Below are positions 11,711-21,936 of a stretch of DNA of 64,000 nt, one piece after another. This DNA is from Bidens hawaiensis (lineage: Eukaryota; Streptophyta; Magnoliopsida; Asterales; Asteraceae). The stretch covers positions 186,001 to 250,000 of the forward strand of contig JAIQDT010000001.1 of the NCBI GenBank assembly GCA_021521415.1, written 5' to 3'. The translations under genes were made by a program, and so were the position numbers. How positions within the stretch are numbered: position 1 is the first letter of the stretch; the number at the start of each line of letters is the position of its first letter. The notes beneath the pieces are model-generated. The model did not search any database. It saw only the letters and a program-made list of their open reading frames with translations, and was not told the DNA's origin.

Positions 11711-13392
11711 TGTAACACCCCGTAACCGCAGCGGAAACGTAAACGGGATGCGACAGACACCTCTGATATCAACCACATTGTTTAAAAAGAAAACCGAATG
11801 CATTAATATACTACAAAATTACATTATCTCGTCTTTCATTACCGTCTAGGTGATACACACATCATACAATACGGTTCATAATTCTATCTGTTATAATGTA
11901 TCCTAACGCCCAGCACGCAAACCTTACACACATCAAGCACTTAGCACGTAATCAATCACTTTATCTTAGTTGTACCTGAAAAGCATGTGAGAAAACGGGT
12001 CAACTACGAATAGTTGGTGAGTTTCACAATTTTAGTAAACCATGATAAATCCATATCATAATATAATATTATCTGGGGACACTGTTAACCCATAAACACC
12101 TTTAATAACCTCTGGGGACACTGTTAACCCAGAACACTTCCAATAACCTCTGGGGACACTGTTAACCCAGAACACTTCCAATAACCTCTGGGGACACTGT
12201 TAACCCAGAACACTTCCAATAACCTCTGGGGACACTGTTAACCCAGAACACTGTTGCGGGACCTTACAATATTAACAACTCAGACAATTACCATTTTAAT
12301 ACATTACCGTACGATTCCCGTACAATAAACATTATATAAATACATTCATTTCCATGCGATCAGCATGTACTTAAACATTTTGATGGAAACATGCTTTCCG
12401 CCCAGGGAAAATATTTAAAACATTTCAGTAAAAAGGGGCCCGTGAAACTCACCTTAGCACATGCAAGCAGGTAACGACAATCATTATCAATTAACACGTC
12501 CAATCTGTAATATGATCCCTACGATCGTTATTTTACAATTATTGTTTATATAATCTTTAACCTTATCAATCGGTACATCTGGGGACACTGTTAACCCAGT
12601 ACTGTACCTGTTCCGGGGGCAATGTTAACCCAGAAATACTTCTCCGGACTCAGATTGTGATGTCGTTTAGAGTTCCATGGTCACAATTTCTATTAGTCGT
12701 TTCCTCGTTTTGCGTGCCTAGCACGAATATCCGTTTTATGTTACAAAAATGAGTTTGGTCACACACGACCCGAATATAGTGGTTGTCTGATAATTTAATT
12801 CAAAATGTGAAATCATAGCTCGGTTTAGACGTCCCGATTGGCCGCGGGACTCGTTTCCGTCTTTGGCGTACCGGAAACCGTTAAAATCGGTTTAAAACGG
12901 CTTAAACGGTCGTTTTTTCGGCTTAAAAATGAAATTTATATAAAACCGATTTAAAATCTTTAAAAACTTAAACCATGACATTTATTAACTTAAAACATCA
13001 TATCATTAATTATCGCGCATCTTTTTCGGCTTGATCGATCATCTCTTGCTCGGTTTGGTATTAAAGGTTTCGTTTAATGTACCGACGTACCATTAAATCG
13101 AAATTCTTTTTCTGTGTTTTAATTCACTTATCCCGAAGCTTTAATACTTCGTAAACATCACTAAATATCATATATCTCGTCTATAATTAAACCCTCGATT
13201 CATTCGGGTTTCAATAACTATCGATCGATTAATCGCATATTCAATACGATGAATTATATATTCACGTACAATCAATACAGTGAACCATGTATTCTCGTAT
13301 AATTGCTATGGTAACTCATGTACCCGACATTAAATATGACGTAACTATTGTCTACTGGTTAGGGTGTACCGGGTTTCGTCGGAATCGTTACA
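11711..13392 (-). mobile_element. Family-1 recombinant LTR with internal deletion (LTR C)
   Basis: Only 1682 bp, against about 2.8-3.0 kb for intact copies. The left part (11711 to about 12885) matches LTR B. The right part (about 12890-13392) matches LTR D, for example catatcattaattatcgcg and gatcgatcatctc, where LTR B has catagtattagttattacg and gatccatcgtctc. About 1.35 kb is missing at the switch (ccgttaaaatcggtttaaaa). It has a primer site on the left and a polypurine tract on the right, so it now ends two internal regions. Confidence 0.85.
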
Positions 13393-13402
13393 TTCTCCCC
13401 CC
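13393..13402 (-). other. Polypurine tract next to LTR C
   Basis: GGGGGGAGAA on the minus strand abuts TGTAACGATTCC, as at 6072. It belongs to the outer element's internal region. Confidence 0.85.
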
Positions 13403-16376
13403 GTTAAGAAATTTCGTCCTCGAAATTTTACACGCCCACTATCCCCTTCCTAGAGAAAGGTGGGGGTTTTCCCTTCAGAATTCACCCTCGCGTTACCAGG
13501 TATAATCTGGTCCTCGCTGGGAATTCCACTTATTCTTAATCAATAAAGCTTGGTGTGTCCAAACTGTTTAGTTTTACCGTTTACTTTCTCTACGGAATTA
13601 TTTATGATATCAAGCATGTTTTCTATGAGTACCTCCATTACTAGTACTTTCGTTGCCTCATCGCTTAGGTACTTTTCAATCCGTATACATGGAAAAACAT
13701 CATGTATAGTACTTAGCCCCTGGAGTACTTTAATCGATAAACTAAATGACCAAACATGGGGATAGTCTCATGAGGTCCAATATAGTAAGGAGCTATTTTC
13801 GGTTTTGCCAAAACTCATATCACCTCTCTAAGGTGATGCCTTAAAAATGCCTTGTCACCTCTTTCCCATGACAATGGTTTCCTTTGAATGTTGGCATAAA
13901 TCCTTTGCCAATCTCGCACTGCTTTCAACTTATCTTAAATATTATAAATCCGATTGGTTGTTTCTCGAATCAATTCGAATCTTATGGCTTGATTGTCGCC
14001 CATTTTCAATTTAATAAATTGGTGATAATTACTTCACCCATAGAAAGCTTCAAGCTCTCGATGCTTTCCCCCCGCCTTCCAATAATGGAAGTAGGATGAC
14101 TATTTCGATCTGAGATAATTGAAAATGGTACTCCACGACGAGATACCATTTCACCATCATGAATTTGGGCGAGAATTCATTGTGGTAATCGTCATGGATT
14201 GGGATGAAATGCGAGGATTGGTTAATCGATCCGCGATTACCCAATTTACAACATGCCTTTGATATATCTTGGGGATCTGTGTCCCGAATTCCATTGTAAT
14301 TTATTTCCACTATCATTGGCGAATTTTCTGTCGTGGTGGCGTTCTCTAGGGTTTTCGGTGTGCAGCCTTATCTCTTGCACAACTTAAATATTCACCAACA
14401 TACGTAACCATATCTTTCTCTAAACTCGGCCATTAATAAAATCCTTCCAGATATTCGTATCATCAATAGTCTAATCCGATCTCGGATGTATGGAATATTT
14501 CGATCTATGCGCTTCGTTCATGATTAATTCACGAAGGTCATGGAGGGTCGGGATCCAAACCCGATTTCTGAAATAGAGCATTTCGTCCACGCGTTGTTCG
14601 AAATTCTTCTCATTGCCGTAAAGTCCCCCCTTTTCCAATTGTTCCTCTTTCAACGCCTCACGTTGAGCGACTCGAATCAGATCCGAAAGGTTCGACTGGA
14701 CTATCATCCCCAGCGCTCGCACTCGCAATGGCTTAACCCGGTCTTTCCTACTCAAGGCATCGGCTACGACGTTAGCCTTGCCGGGGTGATAACGGCCGTC
14801 ACAGTCATAATCGCTTAACAACTCGACCCATCTTCGTTGCCTCATAATCAGTTCTTTCTGATCGAATATGTGCTGCAAACTTTTATGATCGGTGAAGATG
14901 GTGCACTTCGTACCGTAGAGATAATGTCTCCAGATTTTAAGTGCGAAGATAACCGCTCCCAGTTCTAAGTCGTGAGTAGTGTAATTTTTCTCGTGTACTT
15001 TTAACTGTCGGGAAGCATAGGCTAGAACCTTATTATTCTGCGTCAACACGCATCCTAACCCTCTACGCGATGCGTCACAATACGCGACAAAACCATCGTC
15101 TCCATCGGGGAGACTTAAAATCGGCGCTTGGCACAATTTTAATGGTTTCTATCTTATTTGGGTCTATGTGAAATCCTTGTTGCTTTACAACATGACCAAG
15201 GGATTATGCTTTCTCTATTCAAAGTCACATTTCGAAAACTTCGCGTATTACTCCTCTTGCTTTAACACTTCCACCATTTTCCTTAAACGTCGTTCGTGCT
15301 CTTCTTTACGTTGCAAATATATCAAAATATCATCAATGAATGCTATGACAAATTTGTCAGAATAAAGTTTACAGACTCGGTTCATGAGTTCCATGAATAC
15401 TGCTGGTGCATTTGTTAGCCCGAATGGCATAAATAAGAATTATTAATGGCTATAACGAGTCCGAAACGCTGTTGTTGCAACGTCCTCCTCTTGGATTTTT
15501 CATTTGGTGATAACTATATTTAAGACCAATTTTCTAAATATAAATCGCCCCTTTGCAGTTGGTTAAACAGATCATTTACTTCGAAGAAGTGAATACCTAT
15601 TCTTGATCGTCACTTTATTCAATTCTCCCTAATCGATACATATCCTAACACTTCCGTCCTTCATTTCCCAAATAACACTGGTGCACCCCATGGCGACCAA
15701 CTAGATCGTATAAAACCTTTATCCAATAATTCTTGCATTTCAGTTGGTGCAAGTCGGTAAGATGCTTTAGCAACAGGGCCAGCTTGAGGTATTAAATCGA
15801 TTCTGAATCCGACCTGTCGGGTTGGCGGTAATCCAGGAAGTTCTTCTGGGAAACTTCTGGAAATTCGCGTACCATCGGGATATCTTCTATATGTTTTCTT
15901 TTAAATACTTTGGCAATCGCGTTCGTTAAATACACCACGTCTTCTTGTCGTAAATATTATAACATCTCAAGATGAGATTAGAGTGGTAACATAATACCGT
16001 ACACTTTTCTCTGTATCTAATCGCTTCATCGACCGAAGGAGAGCTTCTAATCATCTTCTTTTCATATTTGATTTCGGCTTCATGTTGAGTTAGCCAATCC
16101 ATGTTAACTATTACGTCAAAACTTCTTAACTTTACTGGTCGTAAGTCAATAAGGAAAGGTTAATCGTTCAGAATAATAGGAAAATTCCGAACAATTTAGT
16201 TAACCATTAGGGGTTTACCATTAGTGATTCTACTGTATTGGGTTCTATAGTTTCACTAATCGGTATCTTTCCGAATGATAGGAGGTTAACAGGAACTAAC
16301 TTCTATCGGCGACTGTAAAAATATCACTGAAGCCTATTGATTTAAAACTACCACGTACTTAATACCACCTTTGGAT
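13403..16376 (-). pseudogene. Decayed pol (PR-RT-RH-IN) of outer family-1 element
   Basis: Better preserved than internal region 1. On the minus strand: SFDVIVNMDWLTQHEA after the protease at about 16080-16130; RT with [11 protein letters not shown] and FIDDILIY at 15248-15430; a 221-codon open frame at 14471-15136 holding nearly all of RNase H (YCDAS, DLELG, TDHKS, VADALSR) and the first integrase zinc residues (NEAH, SIHP); and an integrase block (VSRRGVPFSIISDRN) at about 14100-14170. Residues equivalent to 807-867 of the family-3 protein are absent between the RT end and RNase H, giving the junction ETIK/LCQAP. Stops interrupt RT and integrase. Upstream gag is displaced beyond 25253 by the inserted family-2 element. 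Confidence 0.88.
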
Positions 16377-16381
16377 CATGA
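16377..16381. repeat. 5-bp target-site duplication (catga), left copy
   Basis: catga precedes TGTAACATCC at 16382 and is repeated at 25248-25252 after ccttaca. The paralogous unbroken sequence ggatcatgacgtgcttt is present at about 8974 in internal region 1. Confidence 0.92.
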
Positions 16382-16555
16382 TGTAACATCCCGAAATTTC
16401 AAAGTGATATTAATTATATTACTTACTAATAGAGGGAAAGTTTACTCGGGTTATCAGGAAATAAATAAAAGAGTAGGAGTTGGTATGGGTCGGGCTAGTG
16501 TCGGGTAATGGATGTTGGTTATGGATTTGGATTAATGAGAATGGGATTTCAGGGA

Positions 16556-16563
16556 TATAAATA
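16556..16563 (+). promoter_or_regulatory. TATA box candidate, family-2 LTR
   Basis: TATAAATA, 175 bases into the LTR, followed by a C/A-rich stretch as is usual at plant transcript starts. The second LTR has the same at 22111-22118. Confidence 0.7.
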
Positions 16564-16915
16564 CCCCCAAAATCCCAACCATTTTCATTTTCACCAAACT
16601 TCCTAAACACACTCAAAACACACACATTCTAACCGATCAAGATTCGAAGCCGAGACCCGAGATTTTGTTGATAGATCTGAGTTGGTAAGGTAAGAACAAA
16701 TCCAACAAAGCTAATATTACTGAAAATGGTTAGGATTGGATGGGTTAACCGGACCCGAAACCCAAACTGCCCAAATCGGACCCTTAAAACGTCGATTTTA
16801 GGCCGATTTGATGGTTGGGTTTTGTAGGCGCCGAGAATACGATTCCGTGGGTACCAAAATCGAGTTATTTGGCTAAGAAACGAAGGAGTTATGGGCAAAC
16901 AGATCTGCAGCGCGA

Positions 16916-17220
16916 TAACTTCGCCTACAAGATTAAGTTCGCCTGATGAACTTCGCCTTCAAGCGTAACTTCGCCTTCAAGTGTAACTTCGCCTAAGGAT
17001 AACTTCGCCTACGGCCAAGTTCGCCTAAGGTTTAACTTCGCCTGAAGCCAAGTTCGCCTAAGGTTTAACTTCGCCTGAAGCCAAGTTCGCCTAAGGTTTA
17101 ACTTCGCCTGAAGCCAAGTTCGCCTAAGGTTTAACTTCGCCTGAAGCCAAGTTCGCCTAAGGTTTAACTTCGCCGAAGCTAAGTTCGCCCGAGGGTTAAC
17201 TTCGCCTAAAGCCAAGTTTG
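16916..17220. repeat. 33-bp LTR minisatellite (cttcgcct/gttcgcct)
   Basis: Units containing aacttcgcctgaagccaag and gttcgcctaaggttt repeat about four times perfectly, with degenerate units on both sides. Because 33 is a multiple of three, a repetitive open frame appears on the minus strand at 17009-17215; this is a by-product, not a gene. The second LTR carries it at about 22471-22775. Confidence 0.9.
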
Positions 17221-17487
17221 ATTAGAAAATAAATTATAAAGCGATAAGTTAAAGTAAGCTAATACTAGGCCACCAGATTAGATCAGGCGAGTATTGATAC
17301 GTGTAACTTGTACAGTCAGCCGAGCTCAAATAGAGAAGGGATTTACAGCTATCAGAAAAAGAAGCAGAGTTCAGGTGAGTTTCTAGCCCCATATATGTGT
17401 TATGTTTTCGGGGCTGTGTGCATACTCAATATGTTTGTTAATACGCTTATCCTAAGAGATAAGTGTATGCCTTATGTGAATGATATG

Positions 17488-17850
17488 ATATGTATGAATG
17501 ATTGCTTGATGGTACGTGAACGATCTTCGGATATTGCACGTACTGTCAGGTTGTAACGTTATAAATATGGTAAGTATGATATGTGTGAATGATTGCTTGA
17601 TGGTACGTGAACGATCTTCGAATATTGCACGTACTGTCAGGTTGTAACGTTATAAATATGGTAAGTATGATATGTGTGAATGATTGCTTGATGGTACGTG
17701 AACGATCTTCGGATATTGCACGTACTGTCAGGTTGTAACGTTATAAATATGGTAAGTATGATATGTGTGAATGATTGCTTGATGGTACGTGAACGATCTT
17801 CGGATATTGCACGTACTGTCAGGTTGTAACGTTATAAATATGGTAAGTAT
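17488..17850. repeat. 91-bp LTR tandem repeat, four copies
   Basis: Units start gatatgtgtgaatgattgc at about 17488, 17578, 17669 and 17760 and contain acgatcttcggatattgcac. The second LTR has four copies at about 23039-23405. A diverged inverted counterpart lies at 300-480. Confidence 0.92.
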
Positions 17851-18009
17851 GATATGTATGTTTATGTGTATGAACGTAATAAAGTTAACAAAAGAAGGAA
17901 ATGACGGTTGTATGGTTGTATGGTTACGAAAAGGGTACCGAGCCCTAATAATACTCGAAGTATGATGTATGGTTGTATGGTAACAAAGAGGGAATCGAAC
18001 CCTACTAAT

Positions 18010-18290
18010 ATTCGAAAACAAGGGACCCGACCCTTATAATATCTGTGATGTTAGGGTCCAGACCCTCATAATATCTGTGATGTTAGGGACCAGACCCTTA
18101 TAATATCTGTGATGTTAGGGACCAGACCCTTATAATATCTGTGATGTTAGGGACCAGACCCTTATAATATCTGTGATGTTAGGGACCAGACCCTTATAAT
18201 ATCTGTGATGTTAGGGACCAGACCCTTATAATATCTGTGATGTTAGGGACCAGACCCTTATAATATCTGTGAGGTTATAGGGCGAAAGGC
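18010..18290. repeat. 32-bp LTR tandem repeat, eight copies
   Basis: Unit: gatgttagggaccagaccct plus tataatatctgt. Eight copies here and five at about 23577-23735 in the second LTR. The difference of three units (96 bp) equals the whole length difference between the two LTRs. Confidence 0.92.
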
Positions 18291-18463
18291 TCTTTAAAAC
18301 GTATGATTATGAATGTAAAGAAAGTATGTAAGGAAGAAAGAAAGTATGTAAGTAAGAATGAAGGTATGAGTACTTATGTGTGTATGAAGGAAAGTTATGA
18401 GGTTAAGTACGTATGTATGTAATAAGGTATTGTATGGTATTGCATGATTAACTAGAACTCACT

Positions 18464-18493
18464 CAGCGTAGCTGACTTTTAGTATGCACGCAG
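18464..18493 (+). promoter_or_regulatory. Short hairpin then CAGG in family-2 LTR
   Basis: CAGC-GTA-GCTG is a 4-bp stem preceded by ACTCACT and followed by acttttagtatgcacgcagg. It sits where families 1 and 3 have other stems of different sequence. The second LTR copy is at 23923-23933. Confidence 0.5.
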
Positions 18494-18762
18494 GTGAGTA
18501 GGATGAGACAGCTGGCTTGAGTGGAGGACACATGGCAGAAGACTAAAGCCTGGCATCTGAAGATCTGATATGTTTTATAAGTTATGTTTTGACTTTGAAA
18601 GACAAGAGGAATGTTTTAAGAAATGATTATGAATTGATATGTAATGTTTTATGAAAGTTTTATATTCCGCTTAAAGTTTTTAATAAACTCTGATTTGAAG
18701 GACTGTGTTTATGAGTAAATCCGACGCTAAAGTAGGGCTACCGGGTTCGGGGCCTTACAAGT

Positions 18763-18775
18763 TGGTATCAGAGCA
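18763..18775 (+). other. Primer-binding site (tRNA-Met type), family 2
   Basis: TGGTATCAGAGC, three bases after the LTR end at 18759. Repeated at 24222-24233 after the second LTR. Confidence 0.9.
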
Positions 18776-19820
18776 AAGTTCGAGAGATTTAAGCATCCTA
18801 CATGCTTAGACTCGAACAGAGAATGGGATTAAAGTAAGAAATGAAAGAAGATGCCAGTTCAAGATAGCCATGTGTCACACAAGCAAGCTCGGTAAAGGTA
18901 AAAGTATATGATTAATTTCTTGTATAACGTAAGAATGTGTAAGGAAGTTAGCTTAATTGCTATAGAAAGAATGTTTGAATGTTAGCTAAATTGCTAAAAA
19001 AAGAATTTGTGTATGCTAGCTTAATTGCTAAGGATAAGAATGTAGGTTATATGTATGATTATGGTTGTGTGTGAAGTAGAAACTAGCACAAGTGAAATCA
19101 CAACGGGAAATATTTAGAACCTGAGGAGTAATGTTAAGAGTTAATTACACTTGGCCACTGTCATTAACTATTTACCTTACGAATCATGTGCTAAATAATT
19201 CCTAGAGAGATAACGTTTGTGTTTCCTTAGAGATAAGATAGATGACCGATACAAAGGAGGTCGTACTGGACGCTGTGGTAAAATACGTTCCAACCAGACA
19301 CCCTTTTTGAAGAGGGTGACAAAGCGATGTACGAAAGCAGCAGGACTTCAACTTTAGGTAGTATTGAAGAAGGACCACACTTGGAGCTTGTAGTAAAATA
19401 TTAATGGAGTTGCTAAAATTGTATCGCACTACAATGCCAAAAATGTTCTCTGAAGCATCAAATGCAGCTCGAACTAGGAAGTCCAAGTGGAGGCATCATG
19501 AAAGAAACGGAGATAAGCCAACTATAATGAGCCAAGAAATGTAGTATGTCTGCAATGGTTAACTCCATAAAGGAACTTGCTGGGATCGGGAGTAACGAAG
19601 CGAATGATGAGGAAGCGGAGGTGATTGAGAAGGACGGTGATTGTCAAGATATCCTGAGTAAACATGCATGAAAGGATGAGGCTACATAGTGTAGTGAATA
19701 TGAAAGAAGACGCTAAGAAGAATCTAGTTGTGTACCTGAGACCATATGGAAGAGACCACTAGCGATACTTTCGTTAAAATATGAGGATAGTTAAGAATTG
19801 TATGGTAGAATTAGAAGGAT
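18776..19820 (+). other. Family-2 leader, no recognisable gene
   Basis: This purine-rich sequence contains the phrase ttagcttaattgcta three times (about 18947-19030). Gag would be expected in this region, but I see no gag-like or zinc-knuckle block. The first 878 bases of the internal region are repeated at 24219-25096. The minus-strand open frames at 19202-19486 and 24661-24945 are conserved only because the DNA is duplicated. Confidence 0.6.
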
Positions 19821-21410
19821 GTGAGTTCCTTGCTACTCTTTATGATTGACCTTAAGAGAGTTCGATGTCGTTTGGGACTGGATTTGACGTTTGAGCTTAA
19901 AGCTCGTATAGAAGGTAAGAATGAGTTGATAATGTTTAAGTCTTTGGGTGATGGTACAGTGACGGTTTATGATATTAAGGAAAGTTCAAGGCTTAACGTC
20001 ATTCCGATAAAAAAAAAAAAAAAAAAAAAAAAAAAAGAAAGATGAAAGTATGAGGATGTGTATAGATTTCTATGAGTTGAACAAGCTTACTGTGAAAGAA
20101 TATATATTGCCACAAATGGATAATTTGTTTGATCAAACGCAAGGTGTGAGTTGGTCCCCGCAAATAGACCTCAGAGCAGGCTATCATCAGTTGAAAGTGA
20201 AAGAGGCAGACATCCCTAAGACAACATTTCAAACGCGGTATGAATACTACGAGTTTCTCGTGATACCGTTTAGATAGACGAATGCTCAAGCAACATTTAT
20301 GGTTATGATGAATTAGGTATGTCATCCAATATTAGGACAAATATGTCGTTGCCTTCACAGAAGATAGTTTTGATTATTCAAGGGATAAGTCCGACCATGC
20401 TGAACACTTGAGAGAAGAGTTGGAAACGCTGAAGAAAGAGTAATCGTTGGCTAAGTTTTCAAGGGGTACCATTGACACATTTCATAAGAAGCAGAAGGAA
20501 CGGAATACGAGGCAAGAAGATGAGTGAGGCTGATAAAGGATTATGACTGTGGAATCAAGTATTATCCTGGTGAGGCTAATATGGTTGCTGACGGCCAGAA
20601 TGTGGAGAAGATATCACGACATTTAAGTAGTATAAATTAATTAGTACTCCGGATTGCATTAGCAAGATCCACAAGGTACCTTTAAAAGTTATAAAGGATG
20701 AGAGCAAGATAAAAAAATAAAATAAATGAATTCCCTAGTTACACCGAGAGTTGAAAGATAATACTTATGATGTGAAAATCAGATTTGGTCACCTGAGGAT
20801 TCCACGTCATGGGTATCCTCGAGGCCAAATCCTAGATGAAGGTCATAAGTCTAGATGTCGGTTATAATGAAGGCGTATACTAATGGAAGTCACATGCTTA
20901 AGTAGAAGTCAAATGAAGATGAGTCCATGGTATGTGACAGCTATGGATATACTTGATACTTTGCATACACAGATAAGAACAACCACATGTGTTACGAATA
21001 TGGAGCCGACGGTCACACCGCAAGAGGATGCTAGAAACCAGGGACAAAAGGTGGAAAGACATGCAAGGAAAGCGTAGATATGGTTTAGACGAGTCTTGGC
21101 ACAAATGATTAGTGAGTAATTGATAATCATGTGATCATGGAAGGAAGTCCTCTGGAACGGAAAGGATAGAATGGTATTATAAAAGAAAGTCAAGACATGT
21201 CAGAAAGGAAGTCGGTTAAGGTAATTGGTTACGATAGGTCAGGCAGCCTGATATGCAACGGCAAACAACAATGGATTCATAGGACAACGCGAGGCTTGAT
21301 TAGTCAAGAAAGAGGGAGATGTATCATCATGGACTTCATGATCAAGCTACCTTGGACAGCTATAACTCATGAACCTTACATGTTGATGCAGAGCTGAAAA
21401 TGAAAGAAGG
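19821..21410 (+). pseudogene. Scrambled pol relics of family 2
   Basis: Recognisable blocks are: a short open frame at 19821-20008 with no clear match; RT at 20041-20277 ([33 protein letters not shown], then a stop); an RNase H tail at about 20536-20597 (YYPGEANMVADG); a zinc-knuckle-like block at about 20985-21018 in which the second cysteine is tyrosine; and MDFMIKLP at about 21329-21352, matching the MDFITKLP block of integrase. A zinc knuckle downstream of RNase H is out of the normal order. Stops are frequent and no functional product is possible. Confidence 0.7.
20009..20036 (+). repeat. 28-base A run inside RT relic
   Basis: The run falls where chromovirus RT encodes the lysine-rich KKKD just before RMCIDY. 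It joins unrelated upstream sequence to RT and so may be an expanded lysine-codon tract at a deletion junction rather than a retroposed tail. Confidence 0.75.
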
Positions 21411-21922
21411 TATAAGAGGTGACTTAAGGAGTTCTCCGACAAGTTATGCAATGGATGCGCTTAAGAATTGCAAGAAGTGTTCTCTCTCAAGGAATAGACA
21501 AAGGGATTTCTAAGAAGTAACCATTAAGAAGAAACTGAAGAGGTTTCTTTTTCTTTTTGGAATTAATATGTTTTGAACGTATTGCAAAGCAGTATATTTG
21601 CTAAAGGTTGTAATGGGACGGAATGATCATTCAGTGCTAAGTGTAATGATAGTAAGTGCAATGTTTCTATTTAAAGGACAAGAAAGAAGAGTACACTTGT
21701 GGAAGTGATATGCACTTGCAAAGTCTGGATAAGAAAGTGTATCACCAAGGACTTCATGGACAGGCTACCTAGGAAGCTAAAATTAGTTAACATCACTCGT
21801 TGATTGTAAGACAAAGGATAAACCGGTAAGTTAGGGAGCTAAGTCGGTTCAAGAAAGAATGTGAATACAGTAAGTATTCCTTTTACAAGGATTAAGCAGG
21901 TTTCGAGGACGAAACCTCTTAT
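21411..21922 (+). other. Family-2 3' internal region, no gene
   Basis: Non-coding. One further block resembling an integrase motif (KDFMDRLP, about 21748-21771) occurs about 420 bases after the first. The end contains cgaggacgaaacctcttataa just before the polypurine tract, close to the aatttcgggacgaaattcc phrase before the family-3 tract. Confidence 0.5.
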
Positions 21923-21936
21923 AAGGAGGGTAGACT
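21923..21936 (+). other. Polypurine tract, family 2
   Basis: aaggagggtagact directly precedes the LTR at 21937. Confidence 0.75.

Larger units (their letters stand above)
16382..18759 (+). mobile_element. Family-2 LTR, first copy
   Basis: 2378 bp, from TGTAACATCCCGAAATTTC to gggttcggggccttaca. It holds three separate tandem repeats and a TATA candidate. It is 96 bp longer than the LTR at 21937-24218, which is exactly three 32-bp units. Confidence 0.93.

Noticed and set aside
17009..17215. 68-aa minus-strand frame with repeated LNLRRTWLQAK
   Set aside because: A by-product of the 33-bp LTR minisatellite; no start context or conserved protein feature.
16916..18290. Possible CRISPR-like repeat-spacer pattern
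   Set aside because: The units are directly adjacent or differ only by point changes, with no unique spacers and no cas genes; this is a plant LTR minisatellite.
19202..19486. Conserved 94-aa minus-strand frame, also at 24661-24945
   Set aside because: Conserved only because the family-2 internal region is duplicated; no recognisable features and opposite to the element's coding sense.
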